Origin: a candidate division SR1 bacterium
GTDB taxonomy: Bacteria; Patescibacteriota; Gracilibacteria; Absconditabacterales; Absconditicoccaceae
Reading direction: 5' to 3'
DNA length: 50,020 nucleotides
NCBI GenBank assembly: GCA_026397515.1
Contig: JAPLUU010000007.1
Coordinates: forward strand, 1-50,020
Of the stretch, positions 9,806 to 20,442 are shown piece after piece. Below the pieces are notes generated by a model. It was given only the letters and a program-made list of their open reading frames with translations. It made no database searches and was not told where the DNA came from. How positions within the stretch are numbered: the first letter of the stretch is position 1; every line of letters starts with the position of its first letter. Position numbers and translations under genes: made by a program.

Positions 9806-10297
9806 ATGGAGCAATTAGATGTTTTTATAGAACAAGAAAAACAAGATAATCCATATATAAAGGAACTTATTGAGGTGTTTTTTAATATGAATGAAGAGCT
9901 GCAAGCTACTACGTTTGGGGAAGATGTAAAAAATTTAGTCGATGCTATCGAAATAAATGAAGAAGAAATAAAAAAGGTACCTATGAATTATGAATATATG
10001 AGCCGAAAGAGATTATATAATCATCTTATTAGGAATGGAGCAGGTTCTCTATTCAATAAAGAAAAACAAATAAGCGAAATGATTTATATATGATATCTCA
10101 AATTCAAACAAGAAATTACCTCACTCGATAAACAAGAAAAGACAGAATTTACGAAGAGAATGATTGAATTGTTTAACCAATCAGCAACACTAAAAATAGC
10201 ACAAAATGAATGACAACGAAAATACACAGAATGAATATATTTTCAAATCATGATCAAAGAAATACAGAAGATAAAAAAAGCAGAAAAGGTAGAATAA
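9806..10297 (+). CDS. Hypothetical protein, helical and acidic
   Basis: 163 residues, begins 26 bases after the dCMP deaminase and probably shares its transcript. Predominantly Glu/Lys/Ile/Leu and likely all-helical; no signal peptide or membrane segment and no family I recognise. Three UGA codons (first at 10091) are needed to reach the UAA stop. The frame continues smoothly in composition across each UGA and a terminator follows directly, which supports the full-length reading. Confidence 0.75.
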
Positions 10298-10302
10298 AAA
10301 AA

Positions 10303-10326
10303 AATCCCTCGTAAGGGATTTTTTTA
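10303..10326. terminator. Rho-independent terminator
   Basis: AATCCCT (10303-10309) pairs with AGGGATT (10314-10320) around CGTA, flanked by A and T runs. It separates two convergent transcripts and can serve both. Confidence 0.85.
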
Positions 10327-10336
10327 GTAAAGATAT

Positions 10337-13300
10337 TTATGGAGTTGTTGATTCAGGTGAAGTTTCTCAATTCTCTTCGTTTTGATTCATCCTTGCTCTG
10401 ACAGCGAAAACAATAACAAGAATAATAAATACACCGACAACAATTCATAATACAATAAGTATTATTTTCCACCACGTAGATCATCACGTAGCATTAGCTG
10501 CTTTTATAGCATCTGCATTAGCTACAATTTTGACATTATCATTTGGACATGCATCACTGACGATAGTATAGAAAGCAAGTATTTTACACATATTTGGCAT
10601 GATAGTTGTTTGCATATCCAACGGATCTATTTGATTAGTTTGTACCGTTGCTCATGCAAGAGCAAGATTTTTGCTTATGAGATTAATAATCTCTTGGAGA
10701 ACAGCTTTTCTCTTATCTTGTTGAGAAGAATTTGCTTGAGTAGTATCAGAAATAACTGATTCAAATTCCTTGAAAAGTCATTCAACATCTACCGCAAGAT
10801 TTGATGGTAAGATAGAAAGTATTTCAGCTTTTGACTGTTGATATATATTACCACCACCTGCAGCGGAAACAGCTTTATCAGTAAGTTTGGTAAAGATATC
10901 TTCAAGTAATGTTTTTTGTTCGGCAGTAAGTTGTATACCTTTTGTTTCATAATAATCTTTTACCGAAACAATATTGGATTTTGTATCTATCTGATCAATC
11001 AATCCATCTCTAAGACCTACCATAAGCGTTCTGAAATTGCTCATATCACCAGTAGATCAAATAGCCTGAAGGGTATTAATGAAATCATTAATCTCTTTGT
11101 AAACTATAGTCATCTCTGGACTCAGATTCGCCTGAAAATCTAAAAATGAGACAGTAAAGTCTTTGGAAAATGCAGTAGTATCGGCTTTGGTATAATAAAT
11201 TCTTCAAACGACGGATTCATATTTTGGCTCGTATTTTTTAAGATAAAGTTCATTACATAAAAAATCTTTATCATTATCTTTGATGCCATCTCCATTATTA
11301 TCAAATGCAATATCTGTATCTACATAACACGTTCCTCTAGAATCATCATATTTGATATACATCAAAATACTATTGTTGAGATTTTTTCAGACGAAGAAAT
11401 CGATGATACCACTAGCAATAGAAACCTTAGGGATAGAAAGAATATGGAAGTCACCAGCATTGGCAGTGCCTGTTGTCAGATTTAATGTCCGTCTTTTATC
11501 TGCTATGTTGGCATACGTATCAGTTACCGCCATAGAAATAAAATATTTACTGAAATCAGGATACGTAAACGTAAAAGCATCACCCGTAGTGATAACAAAT
11601 CATGAACCGTTTTTACAATCTTTGATACTCAGACAAATATTTTTTTCCGCAATAGTACCCAAACTTACATCTCTAAAGATAACAAGTTTTTCAAAAGCAT
11701 CAGACAATAACATTGGTTTGAGTCAATTCTTTACAACGATAGTACCTCAGACACCAATTCATTTATATCATCTATATAATACTGCTGCTCTTGGTCTATA
11801 TCATAGTTCGTTAGGCTCAGTATATACATGTTGTACATGATCAGATTTAGTAGTCAAATCTCGCGTTCAATCACCATCAAAATCATATTGGATAGTTCTC
11901 TCTCTTATAAAATCAGGTCTATCAGAAATTATTTTTGAAACAACATCAAAAGTAACTTCATCACCAATTTCAACACTTACAAGATCAGATTTTAAAGTAA
12001 CCAAAGGAATGTCTGGTCTACTTACATCAGGTGGAAAAAACACTAATGGTCCATTCCCGATAATATCTTGATTGCTTTGTTGTCCTTCATCATTGTCATA
12101 CATAGTTACACCAAACATAAACTCACCTGGCACTCTCGGTAATGAGAAGAATACATACGGAATAGTTCCCGGAGTGATTTTAGTTTCTATTGCTCTAGTT
12201 GGATCATCTTTATAATAGAAATACCATTTGAAATAAGAAATAAATCCATCAGGATCAATAGGATTGGTAGCACTCACCTTAACTATCAAAGGATCAAACG
12301 TATCATTGAAAATATCTTTCGCATTATTTTCCTTAAACCCTACACCAACCTCATTTCCATATTGAGGAAAGAAAAGCACAAGATTATCAAGTTTAGGTAA
12401 AGCATTAACGACTTTAAAATATATTCTGACCTTATCACTCTTGGAAATTGTTGTATCTTCAGAGGTAAGATCAACATATGTACATCCCAATTCATTAAAT
12501 TTATATTTGAATATATCTTGTTTATAAATCTCATTGTTTTGTGGCTGAAAGAAAAATTGAAGTCATATTTTTTCTCACTTGGTATTTACCGACAAAGAAG
12601 GATCAATAGTAAAATCAGCATATCTATCTATCCTATATGCAGGGACCGTACCACTTCATGAATCAATATCAGGACATTCATCATTTTGTGTTTGTACATT
12701 TGATGTTTTATCAATGACAGCAAATCAGACCACAGGATAATTTTTTTCTCATACGAATACATTTTTACTTACTTCATTTTCCATACCATCTGCTCAACTT
12801 ACTTTGAGTACAACCTTATAGATACCTGATTTTTTATAGGTGTGAGCTATCTTATCTGTCTGAATTGTCCTTGTATCTGTATCTGCAAAATCCCATTGAT
12901 AATTGAGAATTGGTTGATTGGATTTTACCACAAAATTCATAGGATTACCCCAAGGAGTAGCGATAGGGACAACAAATATTGTAGGTCTTAAAACAGATAA
13001 TACATTTACGTCTTTCTCTATCTCTGCAATCTTTCCATAATCATCTCTCGTCGTAAGTTTAATTGTTTGTTTACCTAAAGTATCAAACTGAACAACAACT
13101 TTTTCATTATTATTTTCAGAATTAACAATCTTGCTCGTAGTAGGATTTGAAAACGACCGTTCATAGGTAAGATGGTCATATCCATTAATTTTATCAACAT
13201 CAGAACTAACCGATGCATCCAAGATAAATTCAGAAGGATTTTTTCGACTATTACTTGGAGTAATAGTAAACTGAGGAATAGGATCGGTAGATTCTACATA

Positions 13301-14584
13301 TACAGAAAGTGAATCCGTATTTGTCTGAGCAAGCTCATCTTCAACGGTTAATTTTACTGTATATACCCCAGGTTTTTTAAATTGTTGTTTTATAGATTTT
13401 CATTGAAACGTATCTACTTTGTTTCCATCTTGATCAAAAATTTCTCGAGTAAATAATTTGAGACTAGAAACTATAGAATATGATGGAGTAGAATCAAAAG
13501 AAAATGTAATAGAACTATTACCTACTTCAGGCATTTGTTTGATAATTGCAACAGGATCAGAAACAAGAACATAAAATAATTCTGTGATTTTATTTGATTC
13601 ATTATCCGTAGTAGTCAATGCTAATTTATATTCTCATTGTCATGGCAACACCAACCTCATCACAGAAGGTTTACCATCACCATCTTTGGTATAGATGAAT
13701 CATTCTTTGGAAGTAACCGTCCAATTATGAGAAAGAATTTGTCTTCCTCCCATAGGTAAAGTAGCTGATCAATCGAAGATAACTCCTCTTTCAGCCTCTT
13801 GAATTCCTATTTTGATTTTGCCATCTTTCACTAATTTTTGTCCATTAGCATACACGACAATATTTGCTGTCTTGGGTAATACATCGATAGAAATTGTTTT
13901 TTCTCCATCAAAAATACCATCAGTAGCTTTGTTTGAACTTCTCACCGTCAAATGAACCTGATAATTTCCCGGACTAGCGAAGGTAGTATTTACGACAGGA
14001 CCGACACCAATAGTGGTATCATTTCAATCAATGTCTCTATAATATCGATAATAATTTTTGGAAGGAATAGTATCATTAGATGGATCTACACTTGCTCTTC
14101 CATCAAACGTCACCGTCAAAGGTGCCGGTCCTCATTGTGGAGAAACTTTTGCACTCGCGATTATAGTATATTTCGAATTTACTTTTTTGACTATATCACT
14201 AAATGGCTTGTAACAATTGGTCATAAAGGAAGAAAGTTTTGTCTGATAGTCAATACTTGTATAGGTAATTAATGATTGAGTAATATCTAAACATTGTTGA
14301 TAAGTAACTTTGAATGCATAGTCTTGAGGAAATTTTGGAAAAACAGTTTGAAAACTTGTATTGAGTTCAGAAAATTTAGCTTGAGGAATCTGAGTTCATA
14401 CTTTCGTCGCAGCATCAATATCCACAAAAAGTCACATAATTTTATTATAATCTGTGGTTATCTCATAATTTGCAATATAATCAGTAGGAATTGTCGCATG
14501 TATTTTTCCGATAAAGAAAATAGCGCAAAGTGCTACAATCATGAGAAAAAGCTTGAAAAGAGACTTAGAAAATAACGATCTCAT
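10337..14584 (-). CDS. Giant PKD-repeat surface protein with C-terminal membrane anchor
   Basis: 1415 residues read through many UGA codons. An N-terminal hydrophobic segment (about residues 10-27, FLMIVALCAIFFIG) ends near HATIP and looks like a signal peptide. The ectodomain carries repeated PKD/Ig-like beta domains, seen in motifs such as VSPQGGPAPLTVTFDG, NYQVHLTV, YQWDFADTDT, GIYKVVLKV and YDFDGDGTRDLTT, plus a DNNGDGIKDNDKD calcium-loop-like stretch. It ends with WWKIILIVLGIVVGVFIILV, a single membrane span and a short tail. CGA at 14045-14047 (YYxYYRDIDG) and CGG at 13157-13159 (TYExSFSNP) fall where PKD domains have Trp. It is probably a cell-surface adhesin or host-contact protein, which is inference. 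ATG at 14584 precedes the signal peptide. Confidence 0.9.
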
Positions 14585-14765
14585 ACAAATAGATAAAGGA
14601 TAAATCCAACAAAGCTAATGTAGAAAAACTGCCATATTATGACATATATAATCGTTATAGTTATTTTCACTGCATTTGCAAAAATAAATACAAGGAAAAT
14701 ACGGTTTGAAATTACCAAAGAAATAAATACAGTAGTGCCACTTTTATCCTTTTATAGAGAGGAAC

Positions 14766-15293
14766 ATGAAGAAAATTATCATGCTATCTATTTTATCATT
14801 AAGCATATTTGCAATGATGTGATGTTCAAATGAAAAAATTGTCGAAAAATGAAATACCGTTACCGTAGATTATGTAGGAAAATTACAGGACGGAACAGTA
14901 TTCGATACAAGTATAGAAAGTGTTGCCAAAGAAAGTGGAAAATATCAATCAGGAAGAAATTATACACAAGGATTATCATTCACCGTTGGTGCTGGACAGA
15001 TGATCGCAGGATTTGATAAAGGCGTTGAATGAATGAAAGTAGGAGAAACCAAAACTGTAGAAATACCAGCAAAAGATGCATACGGAGAACGAAGTGAAAC
15101 TAAATTACTCACCGTACCAAAGACACAGATTCCAGAAGCGTCTCAATATGAAGTCGGTATGCAAGTAATGTCACAAAACGGACAAACATTCAAAGTATAT
15201 AAAGTAGACAAAGATACTATCACCTTCGATGCAAACCATGAATTAGCAGGTAAGACATTAATATTTGATATCACCGTCAAAAGCGTAAAATAA
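14766..15293 (+). CDS. FKBP-type peptidyl-prolyl isomerase, lipoprotein
   Basis: 175 residues. The signal peptide ends in MMGC (Cys20 lipidated); the lipobox glycine is UGA, so it is visible only with code 25. The FKBP domain follows: VTVDYVGKLQDGTVFDTS, FTVGAGQMIAGFDKGVEGMKVGE and KDAYGE. The insert after the active-site strand resembles SlyD-like or long FKBPs. It likely catalyses proline isomerisation during folding of exported proteins. AGAGG six bases upstream is a good ribosome binding site. It is divergent from the PKD protein, a plausible client. Confidence 0.92.
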
Positions 15294-15382
15294 TAAAAAC
15301 ATTTCAGAAACAAATAGTGAAATAACAGATAAAAACAAAAAAGACATAGATTTCTCTATTTAATTTTTTCCGTATCATAAAA

Positions 15383-15814
15383 ATGTTATACAAGGAAAAA
15401 CCCAAAGATTTTAATTCGAAATTCGAAGTAGTAAGCTGTTTCGTAGAATATAACAACGAAATATTGCTATTATTGAGACAAGATCATAAACCACAACCAA
15501 ATACTTTATGAGTACCTGCAGGGAAAGTCGATCCAGGAGAGACCATACGTAAAGCAATGAAAAGAGAATGAAATCAAGAAACGGAATTAAATCTACGAGG
15601 TGCGAGCTATATCGATGTACGTTATGTAAGATATAATGAATATGATTTTATATATCATATGTTTAAAAAGACATTCCAAGAAAAACCACCAGTAACTATC
15701 AATCCAGAAGAACATAAAGCATATGCACGAGTAGATCGCAAAAAAGCATTAGAATTGAATCTCATCAAAGATCTCGATGAATGTATTAGAATAACATATC
15801 CGGAAACCAGATAA
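15383..15814 (+). CDS. Nudix hydrolase
   Basis: 143 residues. The Nudix box reads GVPAGKVDPGETIRKAMKRE then GNQETEL; the G-x5-E-x7-RE core is present, while the usual second half (xEExG) is altered to NQETE, so metal binding may differ. It hydrolyses a nucleoside diphosphate linked to some other group; the substrate cannot be told. UGA codes glycine at two places, including the G opening GVPAGK. The CGA at 15728-15730 (HKAYAxVDRKKAL) lies where Nudix proteins commonly have Trp (WV...EAL). Confidence 0.85.
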
Positions 15815-15836
15815 ATAAAAATCTCACATACTAATA

Positions 15837-15856
15837 AACAAAATTAAAACAAAAAA
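15837..15856 (+). repeat. 20-base leader shared by two adjacent genes (copy 1; copy 2 at 16189-16208)
   Basis: The same 20-base A-rich leader, beginning AACAAAATT, lies just before the ATG of both small genes at 15859 and 16212. Copy 2 overlaps the end of the first coding sequence. Confidence 0.7.
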
Positions 15857-15858
15857 CC

Positions 15859-16215
15859 ATGAATACAATATTTAAAGCAATCCAAACATCATTTGATTTG
15901 TTGGATAAAAGAGTATCCAGAGAATCTTTAATGAGCACAATAGAATATATGCTCAAAATCGCAAACGAAATTACATGTAACGTAGAAAGTTGTCAGATAA
16001 AAAAATCTGGTAATGAAAATGTATCAATAGATATTAATTGTGAGAGGACAAAAGCACATCTTACAATCAATGTATGTGGTAACCAAGTTTCTTATATAGG
16101 AACAGGCCCTGACAAAAATGATAACATAAAAACAGTTAATACCCATTATTATTCCATCAACCAAGAAGTAATTGAATGGATAAGAAGGAACAAAATTAAA
16201 ACAAAAAAAATATGA
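15859..16215 (+). CDS. Hypothetical protein, probably foreign; stop codon depends on the code
   Basis: 118 residues if UGA at 16213-16215 is a stop; 155 residues (to UAA at 16324-16326) if UGA is glycine. Under the standard code the two small genes overlap as ATGA, the classic coupled stop/start. With code 25 the extra tail runs out of frame through the next gene and is low-complexity. This favours an origin in a standard-code genome. No family recognised; four cysteines (including the CNVESCQ pair) and no membrane segment. The frame has no other UGA. Confidence 0.6.
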   Translation: MNTIFKAIQTSFDLLDKRVSRESLMSTIEYMLKIANEITCNVESCQIKKSGNENVSIDINCERTKAHLTINVCGNQVSYIGTGPDKNDNIKTVNTHYYSINQEVIEWIRRNKIKTKKI

Positions 16216-16697
16216 AAAAAACAAGTTTTAAAAGTCCAAATGCAAAATATTGGACACCAGAAGACATCCAAGCACTCAAAGATGCAGTGATGTATACTGA
16301 TTTATTCGTTATTGCATTACGAATAATAGACAGGATGCCACAAAAAAACCTCACACAGATTTGTGGTCCTATAACTACAGGAGGAAAAGGATCAAAAGAA
16401 GCAAACATTAAAGAGTTTAATAAAGCAATTCGCTTTTTTATCTCCAAAGGAGAAAACATCTTTGACCAGATGCCTTTCCAAGATGCCATGGAAAGATTGA
16501 GTAAAGATGTAGAAGGATATGACGAACGGATTCTTGAGCATTTTTACTTACCACTCTTCAGATCAGGAAAAATAAAAAAATTCAAATTTTTACCTGATTG
16601 GGAAAGCTCAAAAGGAGCAAGTTGGGAAAACGAACAACTTACTACATTGAACTACAATATAACATATTTACTACCAAATTGGCATAAAACAGCGTAA
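16212..16697 (+). CDS. Hypothetical protein, UGA-free
   Basis: 161 residues, overlapping the previous gene by ATGA. All eight or so glycines are GGN and none is UGA, unlike neighbours such as purA where UGA is very frequent. The N-terminal NAKYWTPEDIQALKDAV and later CGPITTGGKGSKEANIKEFN are distinctive, but I assign no family. With the preceding gene it shares a duplicated upstream leader. Likely a small acquired pair. Confidence 0.65.
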   Translation: MKKTSFKSPNAKYWTPEDIQALKDAVMYTDLFVIALRIIDRMPQKNLTQICGPITTGGKGSKEANIKEFNKAIRFFISKGENIFDQMPFQDAMERLSKDVEGYDERILEHFYLPLFRSGKIKKFKFLPDWESSKGASWENEQLTTLNYNITYLLPNWHKTA

Positions 16698-16814
16698 AAT
16701 AAGACGCCGAGACTTTAAAAGAAGTTCAACATAGTAAAAAAAATATGGGGGTTGGTTTTCCAATCTCTTTTTTTAATAAAAAACAAATAGCAAATCAAAA
16801 CACAAAGAAATTTC

Positions 16815-16965
16815 CTGCTGGAAAGTCCGTTCGATGGTCTAGTAAAGGGGGAAACAAAATGGCGGATTATTTTCCCCTAGAGTTTTTGCTCTCGTCATTT
16901 GCGAAGTCAAAGGGTAGTTTTGGGGCAATGCAAAAAGTAAGCCCAGCGGAGCATTTAAATATATT
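16815..16965. repeat. Family B hairpin element (copy B3)
   Basis: In the roughly 280-base gap before the end of tsaD. It shares with 29843-29963 the order: a GTCTAGT block, a hairpin whose loop contains AATGGCGGAT, then an AAAAGTAAGCCCAGCGGAG-type tail. Here the stem is AGGGGGAAA / TTTTCCCCT. The open frames across this stretch look spurious. Confidence 0.6.
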
Positions 16966-16973
16966 TAGAAAAT

Positions 16974-17987
16974 TTATTTATTTGTAAATTCTAATATTCA
17001 AGCCAATCCAATCATCGCAGCATTGTCCATAGAATAGACCTTTTTCATCGGTCTGAGGACTACGGTTTCTGGCATTTTTTCCTTAGCATAGCTTTGTAAA
17101 TATTCTCGTAATCTATCGTTACATGAAACTCCTCCAGCAAGTCATAACGTCTTTGCATCGAAAGCGATTCATGCTCTGATCAATTTTTTGATCATAACTT
17201 CGACGACCGCTTCTTGAAATTCATATGCAATATCGCAGATCAGCTCTTCCGTCAATGGAGTTCATTTTTTTTCTAACTGTTTCAAAAGAAATGAAACCTG
17301 ACTTTTCATTCACGAAAAACTGAATTCGAAGCCTTCTTTGGAAAGGAAGATTCTTTTGAATTCAACGTCACTATTTGGTTTTCCTTGCAAAGCTTTTTCT
17401 AAAATTCGTTGTCCTCCAGGGTACGGTCCTCATAGCATTCTCGCAACCTTATCAAAGCACTCACCTGCTGCATCATCCAACGTATATCAGACTTTTTTGA
17501 TTCGATATCATCAGAATTGATGAGCTTCTTCAGTAGCTGAATCAGTGACGACGTAAATATCATTGTGTCCACCACTCGCAGTCAACACGACAAGCGGGAA
17601 TTGAAGTTCAGATGTCTTTCTGTCGAGTAATAATGAAAATAAATGTCCGTAAATATGATTTACATGTACGAGCGGTTTAGTGAAATAGCTCGCAAGTAGT
17701 GAAGCTACGGCTTTACCGACAACTAAAGAGCCAGGAAGTCATGGATGAACCGTTACGCTGATAAAATCCACATCCTTAATAGTATCAAACCCGATATTTT
17801 TTATCACTTCAAGAATTTTATCATAATGAAGTCTAGATGCAATTTCAGGCACTACACCACCATATTGTTGATGGTCTTGGATTTGAGAATAAGCCAAAAG
17901 TGCATCAACGGTAAAAATCTGTGAATCAAAGTTCACTATTCCCACAGAAGTATCATCACAACTGGTTTCTATAGCTAAAGTTTTCAT
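16974..17987 (-). CDS. tsaD: tRNA N6-adenosine threonylcarbamoyltransferase
   Basis: 337 residues. Transfers threonylcarbamoyl to A37 of ANN-decoding tRNAs. Diagnostic stretches: MKTLAIETSCDDTS, YGGVVPEIASRLH, PGLPGSLVVGKAVA, HVNHIYGHL (metal-binding His pair), VVLTASGGHND, GYTLDDAAGECFDKVAR, YPGG and GGVSCNDRL. Several conserved glycines (GLPGSL, GGH) depend on UGA. ATG at 17987 is chosen because the 21 residues upstream of it have no family match. Tandem palindromic repeats lie about 50 bases upstream. Confidence 0.95.
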
Positions 17988-18036
17988 ATACAAAACAAAT
18001 ATCGTTAAAATTTGCAAAAAAATAGGTTTTCGGATA

Positions 18037-18193
18037 TAATTGAGATACAATAAAAACCAGAATCTTTTTGAAGGTTTTTATGACATCGAAATTATATCAA
18101 CAATGATGTAATTGAGATACAATAAAAACCAGAATAATTTTGAGGGTTTTTATGACATCGAAATTATATCAACAATGATGTAATTGAGATATA
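18037..18193. repeat. Two tandem 72-base palindromic elements (family A, copies A1 and A2) plus a fragment
   Basis: Copies at 18037-18108 and 18109-18180, nearly identical, followed by a third start at 18181-18193. Each is an imperfect palindrome: TAATTGAGATACAATAAAAACC, a short variable loop, then GGTTTTTATGACATCGAAATTATAT-like sequence (written here in two parts with their junction in the loop). Located between the divergent starts of tsaD and the S1-domain gene. Confidence 0.85.
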
Positions 18194-18228
18194 ATATACA
18201 TATATCATTTATCTTGTAAAGTAAAAAT

Positions 18229-20430
18229 ATGAACACAAAAGACCAAAAAATCAAAAAACCTGAAGCATCATCGAAAGAAAATGCTTATTTAGACAAGAAA
18301 ATCGTAATAGGCGATAATACTTTTTCCAAGGTTCAACATAAAACTAAGGAAGAATTAGCCAAAGAAATGACTGCAAAAAAAGAAAGGAAAATAGAAAGAG
18401 AACAGGTACAAAAATATTGAAAAATACTTTTTCTCAATTTAAAAGACAGTGCAGACAATAGTATAGTGGCAAACAATTATCTCTTTGAACTCATAAAAAA
18501 ATATATCAAAGGTAAAGAAGCATATCGTGGATTGTATAAGATAGATGTAGTCAAAAAAGACGATCAAGGTATTGCTTGTAAAATCAGTGGTGCAAACTAC
18601 ACGCACGAAATGAGAATAAGTAATGAAGAAATTATGAAAGAAAAAACAACAACACAAATCAAACGAGTAAAAAATGAACAAGGAGAAAGAATAAAACAAC
18701 CCACAGAATATGAAGATAAGTTAGAAGATGTATTTACTATGTCAAAAACATATTATACACCAGAAAGAGAGAAAAAAACAAAAATAAGACCAGGAAGAAA
18801 AGAAGACTTTTTGATGGAAATAGAATACGGAGATAGTGTAATCATTGACGTACAAAACGACAATATTAGAAAAATAGAACCAAACGATATTATTGAAGAA
18901 ATAGGAACGTACATCAAAAAAAATGATAGTAATGATATAAAGAGCAAAAAAATCCAAACAGCAATGAAATTTTTCAATGAATCAAAAAAAAGATTATCAT
19001 CAGAATATATTAAAGATTTTATGAATAAACTCGTAAAAGATAAAGAAATCAAATGGGGTAATGTAAAAAAATGAGCGCTATTATCAAAGGAAAATAAAGA
19101 ACATTTTGCAGAAGTGCTCAAAAAATTTATCAACCAACAAAATCTTTATGTTCACAAAGAAAATGACATAGACAAGTCAGCAGTAAAACTTTTACTCCAA
19201 AAATTTGGAATCAAAGAAAACAACAGATTCAATGAAATAGACCATAATGATGAAGAAACATTTAAAGAATGAATATATTTCGATGTATTATGAACGACAA
19301 ATGGAATGAAAGTTATAGAAAAAGAGATTCAAATACCATGATGAAAAAAAATCATAAAAAGAAAAAAAATAATTAGCGAACACACAGACACTTCAGATGA
19401 AGCTGAATTTAAAAATAGACCAAGTTCAACGACACAAATGATTTTCACAATAGCAAAAGAATTATGAGTAATCAATAAAGAAGACTTTCCACAAATAGAA
19501 AGATTTGTTAATTTTGTAAATACGGTAGACAGTATGGATTACCAGATAAGTAGTATCGATTATAAAAACAACTATCAGACTATATTTGGATTATATCGCA
19601 CGATGGACATACAAGATGTGTTTGATTATTTCAAAAATCCAGAACACAATGGATTTGAAAAATTACCAGGATGGTATATGAAACAAACAAAAACAGTCAG
19701 CAAAGATAATAGTGGTAAAAAAATAGAAAAAACACTCAAAGAAATATCAGAAAACCATTATCAAAAAATAGAAGAAAGTATAAAAAACTTTGAAAAAATT
19801 AAAAAATGAGGAAATGTATTGGAATATAATAATACAAAATTCATTGTAGATATAGAAGACAAAACAGAAAATCAGATTAAATATGGTCCACAAACAGCAG
19901 GATATGAAGGATACGGATTTTTCAATATCAAGCCAGAAAGAGGAAATATTTATATATATAGTCCAAAAAAACTTCCTCCAACGATAGAATGATTTTCTAC
20001 AGAAAGCAATAATCACTTTTTGATAATAAATACCCCAACAAAAGATGATATGAAAAATATATTAGAAAAATTTGATACAAAAGATCTAGAACTAAAAAAA
20101 AGAATACTAGATCGCTTAGAATATATACAAGAAAAAAAGGCAGAACCACTCAATGAAAAAGATATTACATTGAGATGTAGCAAAATACTTCCTGAAATTA
20201 CTAAGAAAGATATAAAAATAGGAAGAACATATACATGAATCATTAACAATGATGTTCAAAACAAAATAGCGTATGTCACACTAGACAGCAAAGAAACTAT
20301 AAAAGGAAGAATAAAAGTAGAAGACAAAAATGAATTAAAAAAATACAAAAAATGAGATATAGTAAAAGTAAAAATACAAGAAATTTCTGAAGAAGAAGGA
20401 AAATTACTAACACTATCTCTTGCAGCTTAA
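18229..20430 (+). CDS. Large protein with C-terminal S1-like RNA-binding domain
   Basis: 733 residues, read through about ten UGA codons in a single frame. Residues 1-65 are highly charged. The C-terminal 70 residues (KDIKIGRTYTGIINNDVQNK ... KKGDIVKVKIQEISEEEGK) look like an S1/OB-fold. In the middle, ISEHTDTSDEAEF then RPSSTTQMIF and FVNTVDSMDYQ recall the DHH-family phosphoesterase order (DHH, then STT, then a D-rich helix), but the DHH triad itself is degenerate, so that is a weak guess. No signal or membrane segment, so probably cytoplasmic and RNA-associated. Confidence 0.7.
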
Positions 20431-20442
20431 AAATATAAATTT

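Noticed and set aside
18037-18193. Tandem 72-base repeats as a CRISPR array
   Set aside because: No spacers, only two full copies, palindromic over their whole length, and related copies lie singly elsewhere; no cas genes.
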